Origin: Anopheles merus
Lineage: Eukaryota; Arthropoda; Insecta; Diptera; Culicidae
Assembly (NCBI RefSeq): GCF_017562075.2
Contig: NC_054085.1
Coordinates: forward strand, 35,668,039-35,732,038
DNA length: 64,000 nt
Reading direction: 5' to 3'
Position 1 is the stretch's first letter, and each line of letters begins with the position of its first letter. This document shows, piece after piece, positions 35,197 to 47,981 of the stretch. The notes beneath the pieces were generated by a model. That model had not been told where the DNA came from, made no database searches, and was given only the letters and a program-made list of their open reading frames with translations. The translations under genes were made by a program, and so were the position numbers.

Positions 35197-38100
35197 TTAC
35201 GCATTTGTGCTGGACGACTGTTGCTGGGGAGGTGTCGTCGTGACGGCGGCTGTAGTGGTAGTGGCTGCAGTTGCACCGGCAGCGGGCGTCGTTGCTCCTC
35301 CCGTCGTCTGGTCCTTCGCCTTCTGCGATGTCTGTCGCTTGGTGACCGGCGGTGGGTTCGTGGCCAGCATCATCGTACGAATACGCCGCTGTGCCGACTG
35401 CGTTCGTGTTGGCGAGAGTAAGGATTAGTATAGGATTAACTTCCATATTTACTTATCACAACAGTGTTGGTGAAGTCTGATTGAGAATCGCGATTCACAA
35501 CGAATTTTAGTCTTGAATGAGAACATGGGATTTTTCACTATTCAGGATTTTAATAGTTAATACTCTTGAAAGGTGTTGAAAGGAGGATCCCAGTTTGAAT
35601 CGGAATATCCGAAGAGTCATAAACATATTTCAAATTCTTGAATCTTCAAATTATATTTTAAGACAATATTCAAGATATTTTATAACAATTCCAAAGATTC
35701 ATTGGTCTACAGATTCAGATTCATGATTCAAGATTCAGATAAAGGTACAAGATTCAGATTTTGGATTCAAGATTCAAGATTCAATGTTGAAGATCCAACT
35801 TACAAGATTCAGATTCAAGTTTCAAGATTAAAGATTCAAGTTTCAAGTATCAAGTATCAAGTATCAAGAATCAAGAATCAAGAATCAAGAATCAAGAATC
35901 AAGAATCAAGAATCAAGAATCAAGAATCAAGAATCAAGAATCAAGAATCAAGAATCAAGAATCAAGAATCAAGAATCAAGAATCAAGAATCAAGAATCAA
36001 GAATCAAGAATCAAGTATCAAGTATCAAATATCAAGAATCAAGAATCAAGAATCAAGAATCAAAATTAAAGAATTAAGAATCAAGTATCAAGAATCAATA
36101 TTCAATATTGAAGAATCAAGTATTCAGGATCAAGTATCAAGTATCAAAATTCAAGATTCATTGATCGATGATTGTGAATAACTCATAGTTTCGAATGACC
36201 TTTCTTGCTTCGCGTAAATGAATCTTCTCAATCGATTAATTATCCCAAAATAGTTGGCGAGAGGTTCTCGGTAGGTTCTATTGATCTAACTGCTAACTTA
36301 CCTGTACACTGAAGAATGGACCAATGATGTGGACCGTTGTTTCCTCGTCCACAGGCGCACTGGCCGTGTGTTCGGGCAGCTTAATTATGCTGCCAGTAAC
36401 GCGCTGCAGTTCCCGCACGTTCTGGCCACCTTTGCCAATGATTCTTCCCACCTGCAGCAATGAAAAACGAATATTTAGAACCTTCCTATGGGCCTGCTGC
36501 TCCGATCTTCTCTTACCTGTGCACTCGGAACGAAGATCTCGACCGTCAGTCTAACATCATCCGTACCGGACACGAAGCCCTCCTCGCGCATCTTCTCGAA
36601 GATCAGGTATTGCGCCTTCCACTGGGCCTCCGGGGTGCCGATAATGGTAACTTTACGCTCGGTCTGCTGCTCCTGTGGCTTGTCCGCCTCGAGCGGCGCA
36701 ATCTTCACGGACGCGCCCGAAAACCGGATAATGTTCCGGATGTGCAGCCCCTTGGTGCCGATGATCGCACCGACCGCATTGTTCGGGATGTAAAGGTAGG
36801 TCGTCTCCTGTACTTCGCTTGAGCCGGGTGGCACCCCAGCTGGGCCACCGGCCGGCGGCTGGTACATCGGGAAGTTCGAGCCCGGATACATGCCGGTGGC
36901 ACCACTGCCACTGGCACTGGCCGTCGCACCAGCGGTACGGCCGGTGAAGCCCATACCGTTGCCGGCAGTCGACATCATCGCCATCGGGTGCAGGCCTGGG
37001 AACATGATGGTCTGCGGTGCGAGCGCCTGCAGATCGTTCTCGTAACTCTGGCGCAGCTTGGCACTGATCTGACTCTCACCCTTGGACATGTTCTCGATCG
37101 ATCCCTTCACCGTGATGATGCGCTCCAAGTTGAAGCTGCTAATGTCGTTGATCGAGCTGACCGTGATCTTCGTGTCCGTGTCCTGCATTATCCGTTTGAT
37201 CGTGTTCCCGCTCTTGCCGATGATGCGCCCGATGAGGTTGTTGTGCGCCAGGATCTTCAGACATATCTCGCCCTTGTTCGTGCTGTTCGCTTCCTGCTGC
37301 ATCACCTCCAGGATCTTCTTGCACGCCATTGTGCAGTTCTCCGGGTTGCCGTAGATCGTGATCGCCTTCTCGACCGACCCGACATTATCCTTCCGGTGCA
37401 CGTCAACGCGCGCCCGGCTCTGCTGAGTAATGTGCCGGATCGTGCTACCCTGCCGGCCGATGATCGCACCGACCATCTCGCTCTGCACCAGCACGCGCAG
37501 CGGGAAGTCGGTCTGACGACCGGGGCCACCACCGCCCGGCATCCCTGCGCCGTACTGCGATCGGTTGCGCTGCGCCCGACGCGCCTGTTTGTTCGAATCG
37601 GACAGCTCCACCAGCAGCTTCGAACCGTCAAAGTCCACACCGTTCAGTCCAGCCACCGCCCTGCAAACAAAATGGCAGAAAAAAGCGTTAGACAAACTCA
37701 AACTAATAGACTAAGTGTTCCGGGGACTTACCTTTGTGCCTGGTCGTGGTTCTCGAAGGTAATATGGACGGTCTGCGTGTTGGGATCTTTGCTGGTGCCT
37801 GCCTCGCAGTGCTCCACCTTACCGTACGGCTTCAGCAACGGTTCGATATCGTCGAACTTGGCGTGCTGCGGTATACCACTGATGACGATTTTGGCCGTTG
37901 TACTGCAAGAGGAAAAAGGTACGGAAATAACACGTCAAAATAACGCAACACGATCCATAGGAGTCACAGTCACCAACACCAACGGAAAGGCACTGAGCTC
38001 GGCAGCCTGCTCATCCGACCCCCAGCTCCGACAGTGGGGCCCCTACTCCCGGTATGGAGATCTTTACCGCGGCAAACTTTGGAAAAAAAATCGTCGAGCT

Positions 38101-41100
38101 TCCGGCCATCAAAACCGGAAGCAAACTCTCAATACACACGACGACCACACAAACAACGCACGGTCACTAACGAACGATGAATGTGCAACACGATTGTAGT
38201 ATTAAGTGGCCCACACTCACAGCAAGAATGGCCGATCGCGATCCGGAGCCGGATGGCGTAGGGCGAGCTTGAGCGTTCCCTCTCTCCATCTCTTATCCTC
38301 TCTCTCTCTGTCTCTCTCTCTGCCTCTCTATACGTGAGCGTTTGCCGTGCGAAAGGAAACGTTAGGGGAGGTCGCGAGCAACATTACACCGCCCAAGGGA
38401 ATGAGTCTCAATGTGTGTGCAAAACGTTATAGCTCGTACTTTTTGCGCTACTCTTTCACCATCAGTAGAGAGAAAGATCGTTCGCGCATTCCCTCCTGCC
38501 AAGGAGGCTGGGCACATCCGTTTCGAGTGGTAGTTGAAGATCGGCGACCATCCATGTCGCTTGTGGGGTCTGTTCCAGCCACATTCAACCCACCGACAGA
38601 TAGGAGATGCTGGGAGAAAGGCACACGCAACAAGGCATACGAACTAGTGATGGGCGGGTCGACCCGAACCTACTGGACCCGGAGACATCCCAACAGGGAC
38701 AAGTAGGTTCAGTAGCTACAACGATCCCGGTAGGTGCATGAAAGCATAAGCGATTCCGGCCCGTTGGTGCAACGGGTCAAAGTAGGTTCAATATCTGGAA
38801 AATTGAACCCACGGGTTGATTCCGACTCCGGCCAAGCTCACCCGCTGCACCGTCGGTTCAAAATCGATTCCGACAGACTCGCACCTTACTCCGGCATTTC
38901 CTGACCTGAAATGAATCGTAAGACCCACCACTAATGCGGACGGATGGAGTGCGCTCTGTGGCAAGCGTATGTGGGGGACTGGCGCGGGATGGTAGACATA
39001 TTTGTGCAAATAATAAAAAACTGAGAGAAAGAGAGATGAAAAAATGACACATTCGCACAATGGTAAAGAAGCGAAGGGGAAATAAAGTGGAGGGCCCAGA
39101 GAGTGTGCTACAGTTGGCGGTGCTTTATGAATTGACGCTTGAAATCCCCTGCGGCCCCGAGCTCCGATTAACATGTGTGGTACCATCCCGTCCTCGTCAT
39201 CTCGAGATGTTGCTGACGCGCAAAGATTTCGCAACGGCGCAACAGCGAGGAGTCGTGCGCGTCCATTCATGATAGGGACCTAACTGTTTTCGTTTCATTC
39301 ATCTCCCAGGGCGCAGCATAGGCGCAAGTGGGCAGTTTAGGGCCCTCTCTCTCCCGATAAGGTTTCACGCGCGGTCAGAGGAAGCGAGCGGCAGCAAAGA
39401 AGTGGTAGTATACGATGGAAATATCTCGCTGTTCGGACAAAAAAGTAGACAAGAAGATCGAGAGCACGACGAAGTTGCTCGTTTGCTGCTTCGTTTGTCG
39501 GGGGGTCTAGACTTGTGAGGTCTTGGAGCATCGATCTTCGCGATGGGTCTGGGTAGCTGAGTCAACAGCGCCACCTCGTCCCCACCCCAGCGAGCCGGTT
39601 CGGAAAGGTTCATCTCAGCATTCCATTGGGCTGAACGCATAACGGGTTATGAATAGCGTGCGGTTCGATTTTATCGGCTAATGAAACGGGTTTTTTTTCT
39701 CCAGCGTATAGTGTGCTTCCCACCGTTGCCTGATCTATGCTGGAGTTGGATAGGTAAGAATATCTGTATCGAGAGGCACCGACAGGAGCACGTTTTATCT
39801 CGCAGATGAGGGTCTTTGATTGAAAGACCCTACTCCGGAGGGTAATCATCATCGGCCGAATGCCGGACTCCAAAAACACCTCCAATAAATTCCAACTGTT
39901 CAGGTATCTTTTGGGCCCTCTTGGGACCTATTTCTTGGTGTGTTGATCCACCTAGGATGGTCATAGATTGCAATTGGCAGCAATGTTTGACGTCCGATAG
40001 GATGAATGGAACGATAATCGTCTCGCCCGCTGTTCTTTGTGCTACCTACGGGATAGCTCCAACATCTTCCCATTCTTTGAAACTTGTGTGCGATCAAAAA
40101 ACGGCAACGAAAATTGCACATCAAACCGCTACTTCAACTTCCACAACAACAAAAAATCACAACATCAAACACGCATGAAAAATATCGAGACAGGCAACTG
40201 ATCGAGCGGCAGAAGCCGCTAGTTGGTGAAAATCTGCGCTAGAGGGCACAAGACCGAACCGCCTTCCCGCCGCTTGCACACGATTCTTGCCGCGTGGAAA
40301 AGGTTGTTACAAAAATAAACAAACGAAGACAGAAAAGAAACCCGAAAGTGAATGAACTGTGGGCCCCTGGGTGGCGTTTCCCATCGCCCCAGCGACAAAC
40401 GTTAGCGCAAAGACCGACCGAACCATCGCATAGTTCTACATCGTCGTTTATGCTTTCCACACATATACATTCTCTCACTCTCTTTCTCTCGCTTTCCTTT
40501 TTCTCCCCCTATTCGGCCTACTTTCTCCGTCATTCTCTCCCTTTTCCCTCACCATTCTTGCACCCTTTCTTAGCCCATCTCAACGCCTCACCCCTTCAGC
40601 CCGTCTGCTGTGGTTTTTTTCTCTTTCATCTCGCTCCCTTCATTGCCAATACTACTAAGACTGCGATGCGGCGTGGGGAGGAAGCGAGCCTGCATTGCTT
40701 CTTGTTTGTGCGGCGGCTGTTGATGTCATTTCACCCCACTTTCCGTACCGGCACTTCGTGTCGGTTCATCTTCTGCTGGCTATTGCCGAGACGCAACCGA
40801 CGCTCTTCCAACGGTCACACCACCATTGCCTTTGAGCCCTGTGTCGTAAGATTCCGATCTTGCATAATGACTTCTTTGGATCTCTCAGCGTCGAGAGGAC
40901 GCCGCATTTCGGTCGAAACGTTTCCACACCGGGAGTCGTCTCGCACGATCAGCTCCCGCGGTCAGGTCAGATCTCAGGGCGGGTGGGAGAGGATATCTTC
41001 TCACTCGTTGTCACCCGTTGGTCTCTGGAGCTGGTTCCTTTCTGGCCTGGGAGAAGGAAAATTCCGCAAACGTGACTTGAAGGAGACGCAACATGTCCTC

Positions 41101-44100
41101 CAACGTTTCTTCAGACCCGTCCACGGATCTACCGAATTCCAAGAGTCAGACTCCGATCTTCACTGTAGCGCCCCGCGCGTGTGTGAGGATCGTGCAGATC
41201 ACGACTAAAAGCGTATGTTGCGCGAGGTTGTGTATCTTGGAGTGTTGTACATTTTCTACCCAGAACACACACCCTTAGCCTTGTTACCGACGAGCGTTTA
41301 CTTTTCACTTATTTACCGTTCACATTCGCATTCTCTCGCATCTTCCTATTGACGACAGCAGCTAATGAACTTTCTTTGCTCCCTAATTGGAGGTGCCGTG
41401 CACACGGTTGAGTACTCACAGCAAAGTTAAAGTGCTCGTTCGGTTCTTGCGCTAAGTACATCCTCCAGGCAGCTCTATACACACCGCACAAGACCGGTGA
41501 GCATTCCAACGCTCGAGCCGGAAGCGTAACGTCAGTACGCGCAATAATTGCATAAATAAGCAAACACCAGCGCAAGAACATTGCTCCATTGCTGCATTCC
41601 TGCACGAATTCCAACAACCAATGCGTTGCCAATATTAGTCACCGTTTTCCATTCCGTTCACACATGAGATGGCATATCCGATGCGTCAGAACGATCGGCA
41701 TCGGGTAGGTAGTATTCGGCGTTCTAGAGAAGAACTTGGAATTCAACATCAGTCACCAGATGTTTTCATCGCGACCATTAAATCCAATCCTGCAGGAAAT
41801 GTGTGGAGCTATGATTAATACCTTGCATCTTCACAGTCGCAGTCAGACCGAACACACCCCATTATATTAACAAACGTGAGCAAAGCCATTTTAGCCATTA
41901 CACATCTGTACACACCTTATCGGTTTCGTCACCGAGATCGATGGACGGGGACGGACTTCCGCCTTCTCTAAATTTGCGCAACACATTCGTGCTCTGCCGG
42001 ATCCAAACTGGTCACGTGTCAGCGATTAGTACGCCGCATAGTGTTCACCCGAAAGTTCTACATCCAACGCCTATTCCACACACTGTACACTTGGTACACA
42101 CATACACAAGTATCGCATGCATCGCATTACCATTCATACACACCTCTACTAGGTCAGTATGGAGGATCAGCCAACAATCAGCGCCCATCACTTCGAACCC
42201 ATCTACGGCGAAGCAAAGTTTGCAATTCCACCAAAACACCGATCTCCGAATGGATGAAAGTATGCGGGAAACCGTTACATCGCAAAGCCCGGCGGCAACG
42301 AACAAACGAATGCCAATGTGAACCTTCCCGGCAGCGCGTAGTTCGTTCTCCTTCCTCGCGTTGCGCAAAAACCTGATCCAGACAGGCACCGGAGCATGCG
42401 GCTGAGAAGGAAGGCGATAAATCGCCTGATAAAGTTCCCTGTTTCTGCCGAAGAAAGCAAGACCAGTTCGGGAAAGAAAGTTTTGCTTTATTTTGGCCCT
42501 GACAGGGATACTGAGCTGTGGGAACTCTGTCCCCATCACGCCCTGTCGAGTCGGAGCCGGGGTCTCGGGAAGACAGACATAATCCACACACACACACATT
42601 AGCTCTCGCTGACTTGACACTTGGGAAATTACCTCAGGAGACGTGGTATCGTCGATGAGCAGGGGAGATTGGAGCAGCGACACACGTAAAAGACGCATGT
42701 TTTGAGGCCCCAACAATCTAAAATAAGGACCGTGCGTTTGATACGTCCGTCATGTACGTGTTTGCACTGGAATTGCACCCGAGGGTGCACTTAAGACAGT
42801 GGCGCATTATCGCAAGATGCGTGACGGCTCGCTGAACCACCATCTTCTGCCACTGCTAAACTGCTCCGCTCGATCTTGCAGGCGATCTTGCGGATGGAAG
42901 GATTTTGTACATGCGCAGTGCGCACAGCACACAAGCGTCGTTCCCCAACGAAGGATGGCTTGAAAGGGGAGAAGGCCAAACCTATACCACGCGGCAAAGT
43001 TGCCTGGAATGCCGCGGGTAGGTCGTCAGACGTTGTCCTCCGCCCTCCTCCGCTCTCCCCGCAGGCTCCCATTCTTCACGAAGTTGACATACGCTGGAGT
43101 GGAATGCGCAAACATCGACGCCCGCAAACGATGTCACCGCGATCGGGCGTGGAAAGTGAAGCCTTGGACGAGGAGGTGTCTCGCTGGTAGGAGACGCGAT
43201 TGTGTCTCGAGTGTCTGGCGCTTTTTGCTCATTTCCAATTTGAAACAACCAACATTCCTGTCCCGTGCACGGTTGAGACGTTTGGCGATAAGTAGAAAGT
43301 AGGATTCTTTGCTGAGTCTACACGCCATATCCCAATGCATTTCGGTTCGGTGGTGTAATTGAGAGACGCTACTGTATGACACAGATAAGCAACCATTCTG
43401 ATATGGAAGGCCTGTGGCTTATATAGGCATAATAAGCACCATTCAGTCATGTGCCTCCATGGTCTATTGAATAGTGGCACTGGACTCTACAACGTAAGAC
43501 ATGGTTCAATTCCCACATTCAAAGTCTGTACAAGAATCACTCGATTTTGGTCGATAATTATCGATGTTTTAGTGTCTAAATAGCGGACCTTTTGATTCTT
43601 GATCGTCAACATGGGTTTCATTTAAAATCTTCAAATACATTGAAATAGTTTAAAATATTAAACTAATGCGAACCACTGTTCCTGCAAGATAATCTTCAGG
43701 AATGATCTTCAGCAAAGCGCTACCGAACATGCAATGATCTTTGTATTTATTTTCATCATTGCATTTCCGCTGGGTTGTAAAATAACAAAGCACTTACACC
43801 CACACCATCCACCCAATCCATCCAACCACCACCCGCACTCAATGCATACAATGTTGTCATCAACGTTCCGCACGTTTCCTGCGAATGCGCGATTGCGATC
43901 ATGCGCTGCACATTGTCGCCCGTGCACAACTGCATTTCCTGGGTGCATCGCGCTTTCTATTAGCATAACACACACGCACCCCCACCCGCTTCGACACCCG
44001 ATCGGTGAATGAATCGGTGAAGCGAAACCAAAACAACAACAGCGAAAAAAAAGCTGCATTTGTACGGCTTGAGGTCACACTGCTGCTGAACAGCGCAAGC

Positions 44101-47100
44101 CGGTCATGGGACATCTTCTTTCCAGCGATGTATCGATGCATTTGTCGATCGTATAGCCACCCCCGGCTCTTCCCTCACGTTCATCGGTGACCTCATTTCC
44201 TGCCTTTTGCGCCCGCACAGCTCGCCGATTTGTCAACGTAAACACACATCCGTCTGCGTTTATTTTTAAGTTCAGTTTAACAACACCGGACAGAAGAGCG
44301 GGTAAAAATTTAACAACGAAAACAGTCAACAAGCGTGCTCGCAGGCAAACATTGTCGCGACATACGAGGCGCATTGTTGTGCGCTGGATAACTGGTTCTT
44401 TTTTCTCACTCTACAGGTCCTCCCTTGCACCATGCCTTCCCGCGATTGGGCTGCAACAAAGTGCACCGAGCAATGTGCAGTCACGAGCGTGCGTGTGTGG
44501 CCACGGAGGAGTGAGTGACTGGAGGTGACGAGCGGCACAACTTTTGCAATACATCATTTGTGAATTGCGATAGCGAGAGATTGTATGCAGTGAATCAGCC
44601 AGGCAATATTTAGCGGTTTATAAGCCCATCCGGGTCTAATGGGTAGTCAACGGTTTTATGATTTTAATGTCATCTAAGACTTCAAATAGATCTGACATTT
44701 GGGCTTACTGGATTCCCAAGTGACAAAATATGCGACCCACCGGACTTGAAGATCGATGTCGCAGAGAATCGCACAACTGTCTATTTGAACGATAACGTAC
44801 TAAAGTACAAACAGTGATAGGTTTTTTTCCAACACATTTCACCCCCATCACTTCGTAAACTTCATTATTTTGCAAACGTATCATAATGCAGCTCGATATC
44901 CTTACCGCAGAGACGAGACGACCCAAGAAGCCGCCCCAAACATAACAAAAATTAAAATAAATCGTTTCCAGCCCGATACGGAGTCGCCTCGAGGCGTTCC
45001 CATGAGATGCGTGCGCTCGTGTGTTCGTTCCCTTTCTTTCGTCCGCTCTTGTTTTTATATCCACACTTTTTACTCGCGCCAAAAACTGGCATGCCCAAAA
45101 ACAAAAACACACAAAAAAAACAAGTTGTACTCATTGGAATGCAGTTCAGCGGGTTCAGAATGCAATAAACAATCTCACCACGACGATGTTGTCTGCGTGT
45201 TAAGTGTGTTCGGCGAGCGTTAAAGTAGCAGGTTCTTCCTGCTTCGTTTCCTGCTAGTCCCCACCCCCCACCCATCCCCTCTCATACCGAGAGCACTTCG
45301 ACAGGCTCAGCCGATCTGCTGCGCCTGCTTCGGTAGTCAGTGACGAAGCTCGTTAGAATTGTATGGCTGTGGAGTTGGAGCTCCTTAAACGAGCACATAA
45401 AAGCCAGACCCTCATTTGAAACGTTTTTCGCTCTTGTCAAAACGATCGCACGATGCTGCTGCTGCAGTGGAAGAATCGGACGGCGCACAGCCAAAGTCCT
45501 GGCCGTGCCAGCGTCAGAAAACCGCGAGCCGACTCCGAACGGCAGAATTAATGCCTCTTAATAATCTCTGACGCAAGCCGCCGCCGACGTACGGACGCTT
45601 CCTCTTGGCCTGCCCAATGATTTGCTGTCATAATGTTGAGCGTCATGCATCGCATGCATTGGGCAGAGAGGAGGTTTGCGGGGACAAGAGTGCGGTTCGT
45701 TTGAGATGCAACAGAGCACACAAATACACAGACACGTTCATATTGGACGACAGCCAGAGCGTGTATTTTTGGGATTTTGACTTCTTGTCTGAGACGACAC
45801 ACTGTGAAGCAATACAGGAAATAGCAATGGATGCCGAGGGTACTTCCACTACCCAGCACCCCAGCGTAAGCGCACTGTTATGCCACGGGCACGTGAAAAA
45901 AAGTGAGCTAAAAAATCTTGTACACACCCTCACTTGCTACTCGCTACCGCCTCTCACCGACACGTTCATTCATTGCCGGAACCGACGCCTAAGCATACGG
46001 CCTCTACCATGTTCCCAATGCCGTTAACTCAATTCAGCCGTTGCATATTTTTATGAATGAAATCATAATCTTTCAGACGATCCTCCACTGATGGATGCCC
46101 GTGTTGCTCCGCTTGCCCACTCTCCTCACATCGCTGTCGCTTTTCTGGTGCTTCTATATAGCATTCGATCTCGCTTGCGCAGCGATTCTTTCTGGCGTCC
46201 TCCTCGGCATCTTCGTCGGGTCGCGGCGCTTCGCTATGGCCAGCTCTTACACGCGCACGCAGATGTTGCCCTCGCATCTTACACATATGTGTGTGTTTGT
46301 GTGCGGAACCGCGACAACGACTACCCCGGAAATTGTAGAAATTGTTACATTATTGATAACAAATGTTTACTTTACCACACTTTCCAAGCGAAACCCGCAC
46401 CGCAAGATTTTGCCCCAGTCGCGATCACTTAAGTACGTCGATGCTCGTGCGTCTCTCTTTCTTTCCCTTCTGTTTGTCGTGGCCATTGGTGAACCCGACA
46501 ACAAGGTAGCTGCTGCTGCTTCCCGCGTCACTAGCTGGCTGATATGAACTGCCATCATTGAAAAACATCTTGCACCGACGCCCGGCTGATGAAAGTACAC
46601 GAGGTAAGGGAATGGGATCAGGCCTAAGCAAATACCGCCTGCCGCTCTTCATGTGTCTTTGTAGCGTTCATCTTTTTTGTAAGTGAACACGTTGCAGTGT
46701 TATGCATCTACTCCCAGAAGCTGTAGTGACCAGCAACGAATACTTATCATTTTGATTGTTGTTGTTTACAATGCTGACTACGCTTTACCAGCACTTCATC
46801 ACGATTTGCCATTCATTCAAGCGAACAAACAAACTTGGACTGTACTCTGTCAAATCGGAACAGCGCTTAATGCTGCAAAACAACCAATCGAATAGACGCA
46901 GTACTCTACCCCATCATCGTCTAGACGACGGTCGTCCCAAAAAGAGCTGTAGCAGCGACCAGATTACCTGGGTCGCTTTGATAAGCACTCAGTAATGTAC
47001 CGAAAAATTTTGAACTATTTCCTTAGCACACACTTCACCGCTAATCGCGCGCAAAGCGACGTTGACCACGCCAACTGTATTAGCAGCGAGCGTCATACGT

Positions 47101-47981
47101 CTATCCTTCCGCTCCTTTGCTGCCTATCTGCGCGAAGGCGCCACCGTTTTGGCGCCATCGTGCTTCTGACGACTAGCAGCGCAGTTTTTGTTTGCAATGC
47201 TACAAATTCGCAAAGACGATAACGGCGACACCCCTAAAGGCACATAATAAAACTACCCCTTCATAGCGAAAGTGGGGTGCAGCAGCAGCAGCAGCAGCAG
47301 CTGCCAAGAGCTATTTCTTCTTCTAATCTATAAAGAACGTTCGCGGATGGTGTGCCGGTTACTTCACAGCTGATCAAACAGCCACCCGCCCGTTCGGTAT
47401 TGGGAACGGTGGAGCTGTTGCTCAATACAAAACCATTCACTATTGTGGGGCGTTCGTTCGGGCCTATCTATATGGCGTAGGCCTATCTTAGACGTGTCCA
47501 TTCGCTTCCAGAATTGTTCATTGCTTACCTGCAAGTAGAAGAAAGGGTAAAAGATGAATTAGAAATAGGATTGAATTGCATCTGTTGCTTCAATATTCTT
47601 AAACCTATATAACATCCTCTGCCATCTTGCATGATGTATTAGCTCTTACTAGCACCTAACGACCCTCTGGACATACCTAGACACACGATTGGGCGAAGTT
47701 ACAAAAGCGTTACGTGAGGCGAACTGTTCATTCTGACCATCTCTACTGTAAGGGCGACTGTTGCGCGTTCTACCGCTGCCACTAGCGAAACTACTGCTAG
47801 CGTTCTGGGCCTGATGCGTGTCGGGATATTGGCCTGCGCCGGGATACCAGTAGGCTGTTGCACCGGTCGCCACTAACGAATGACCATAGTCTACCCCGGG
47901 GCTGTGGAACTGCGATATCGGTTGGTACTGGTACTGCTGTGTTTGCTGCTGTTGCTGTTGCTGATACTGATGCTGGGCCAT
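35197..47981 (-). CDS. Imp: IGF2 mRNA-binding protein homologue Imp (one RRM, four KH)
   Basis: Cytoplasmic RNA-binding protein that controls localisation, stability and translation of target mRNAs. Five coding exons in transcript order: 47981-47677, 37902-37732, 37660-36517, 36451-36302 and 35397-35197. They sum to 1971 bases, 656 residues, with every junction in phase. Order: Gln/Tyr/Ser-rich low-complexity N-terminus (residues 1-101); one RRM (about 105-180, IVISGIPQHAKFDDI, TVHITFENHDQAQRAV); KH1 (about 211-282, GRQG loop), KH2 (289-369, GKSG), Gly/Ala/Pro linker, KH3 (445-520, GTKG), KH4 (528-601, GKGG); then a Thr/Ala/Gln-rich tail ending SSSTNA. Vertebrate IGF2BPs have two RRMs; only the equivalent of RRM2 is present. 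The first exon is linked by phase (AG + T gives Ser) and reading frame rather than homology; KH exons are secure. Confidence 0.92.
35702..36165. repeat. Heptanucleotide satellite (AATCAAG)n in last Imp intron
   Basis: About 21 near-perfect AATCAAG units (roughly 35,866-36,013), flanked on both sides by degenerate units (GTATCAA, AGATTCA, AGAATTA). It fills about half of the 904-base intron between Imp exons 4 and 5. On the transcript strand the unit reads CTTGATT, so the pre-mRNA carries closely spaced UUCUUGA motifs. The plus strand is open as an Ile-Lys-Asn-Gln-Glu-Ser repeat, a by-product of 7-mer periodicity. Confidence 0.95.
38645..38933. mobile_element. hAT-like MITE
   Basis: Ends TAGTGATGGGCGGGTC (left) and GACCCACCACTA (right), an imperfect terminal inverted repeat of the hAT TAGTGNTGGG type. 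The eight bases outside each end, ATACGAAC and ATGCGGAC, agree at six of eight positions, consistent with an old 8-bp target duplication. The interior is rich in repeated GTAGGTTC and GGGTT motifs and has no coding capacity. Confidence 0.65.
43453..43521 (+). repeat. tRNA-like fragment, possible SINE head
   Basis: Has an A-box-like TGGTCTATTGAATAGTGG and a perfect B-box GGTTCAATTCC at tRNA spacing. The acceptor and T stems do not pair, so it is not a functional tRNA. A tRNA-derived SINE 5' region or a decayed tRNA pseudogene are the alternatives. Confidence 0.3.
47524..47550 (-). promoter_or_regulatory. Candidate recursive splice site (ratchet point) 1
   Basis: The minus strand reads CCCTTTCTTCTACTTGCAG followed at once by GTAAGCAAT. 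This is a good polypyrimidine tract and 3' splice site whose AG abuts a 5' splice site, with the junction between 47,529 and 47,528. It lies 148 bases inside Imp intron 1. It could instead be the start of a short alternative exon. Confidence 0.45.

Larger units (their letters stand above)
37903..47676 (-). other. Imp: Imp intron 1, about 9.8 kb
   Basis: Bounded by the donor AG|GTATGT at 47,677/47,676 and the acceptor TTGCAG at 37,903. Contains a hAT-like MITE (38,645-38,933), a tRNA-like fragment (43,453-43,521), a (CAG)n run at 47,281-47,300 and a ratchet-like splice site at 47,528. No coding exon of another gene is supported on either strand; the many open frames here lack motifs and start at random. 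Confidence 0.65.

Noticed and set aside
35702..36181. 159-codon repetitive open frame (Ile-Lys-Asn-Gln-Glu-Ser)
   Set aside because: A 7-base repeat without a stop in any phase produces an open frame automatically, and it lies in an intron on the other strand.
36988..38199. 403-codon open frame on the plus strand
   Set aside because: It is the antisense shadow of the Imp KH and RRM exons, whose GC-rich codons keep the opposite frame open.
40294..41208. 304-codon open frame on the plus strand
   Set aside because: It lies antisense inside Imp intron 1, has Ser/Phe/Arg-rich composition typical of random frames, no domain and no codon bias.
42045..42716. 223-codon minus-strand open frame in Imp intron 1
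   Set aside because: No recognisable domain and no splice partners. Two other frames are open over the same stretch.
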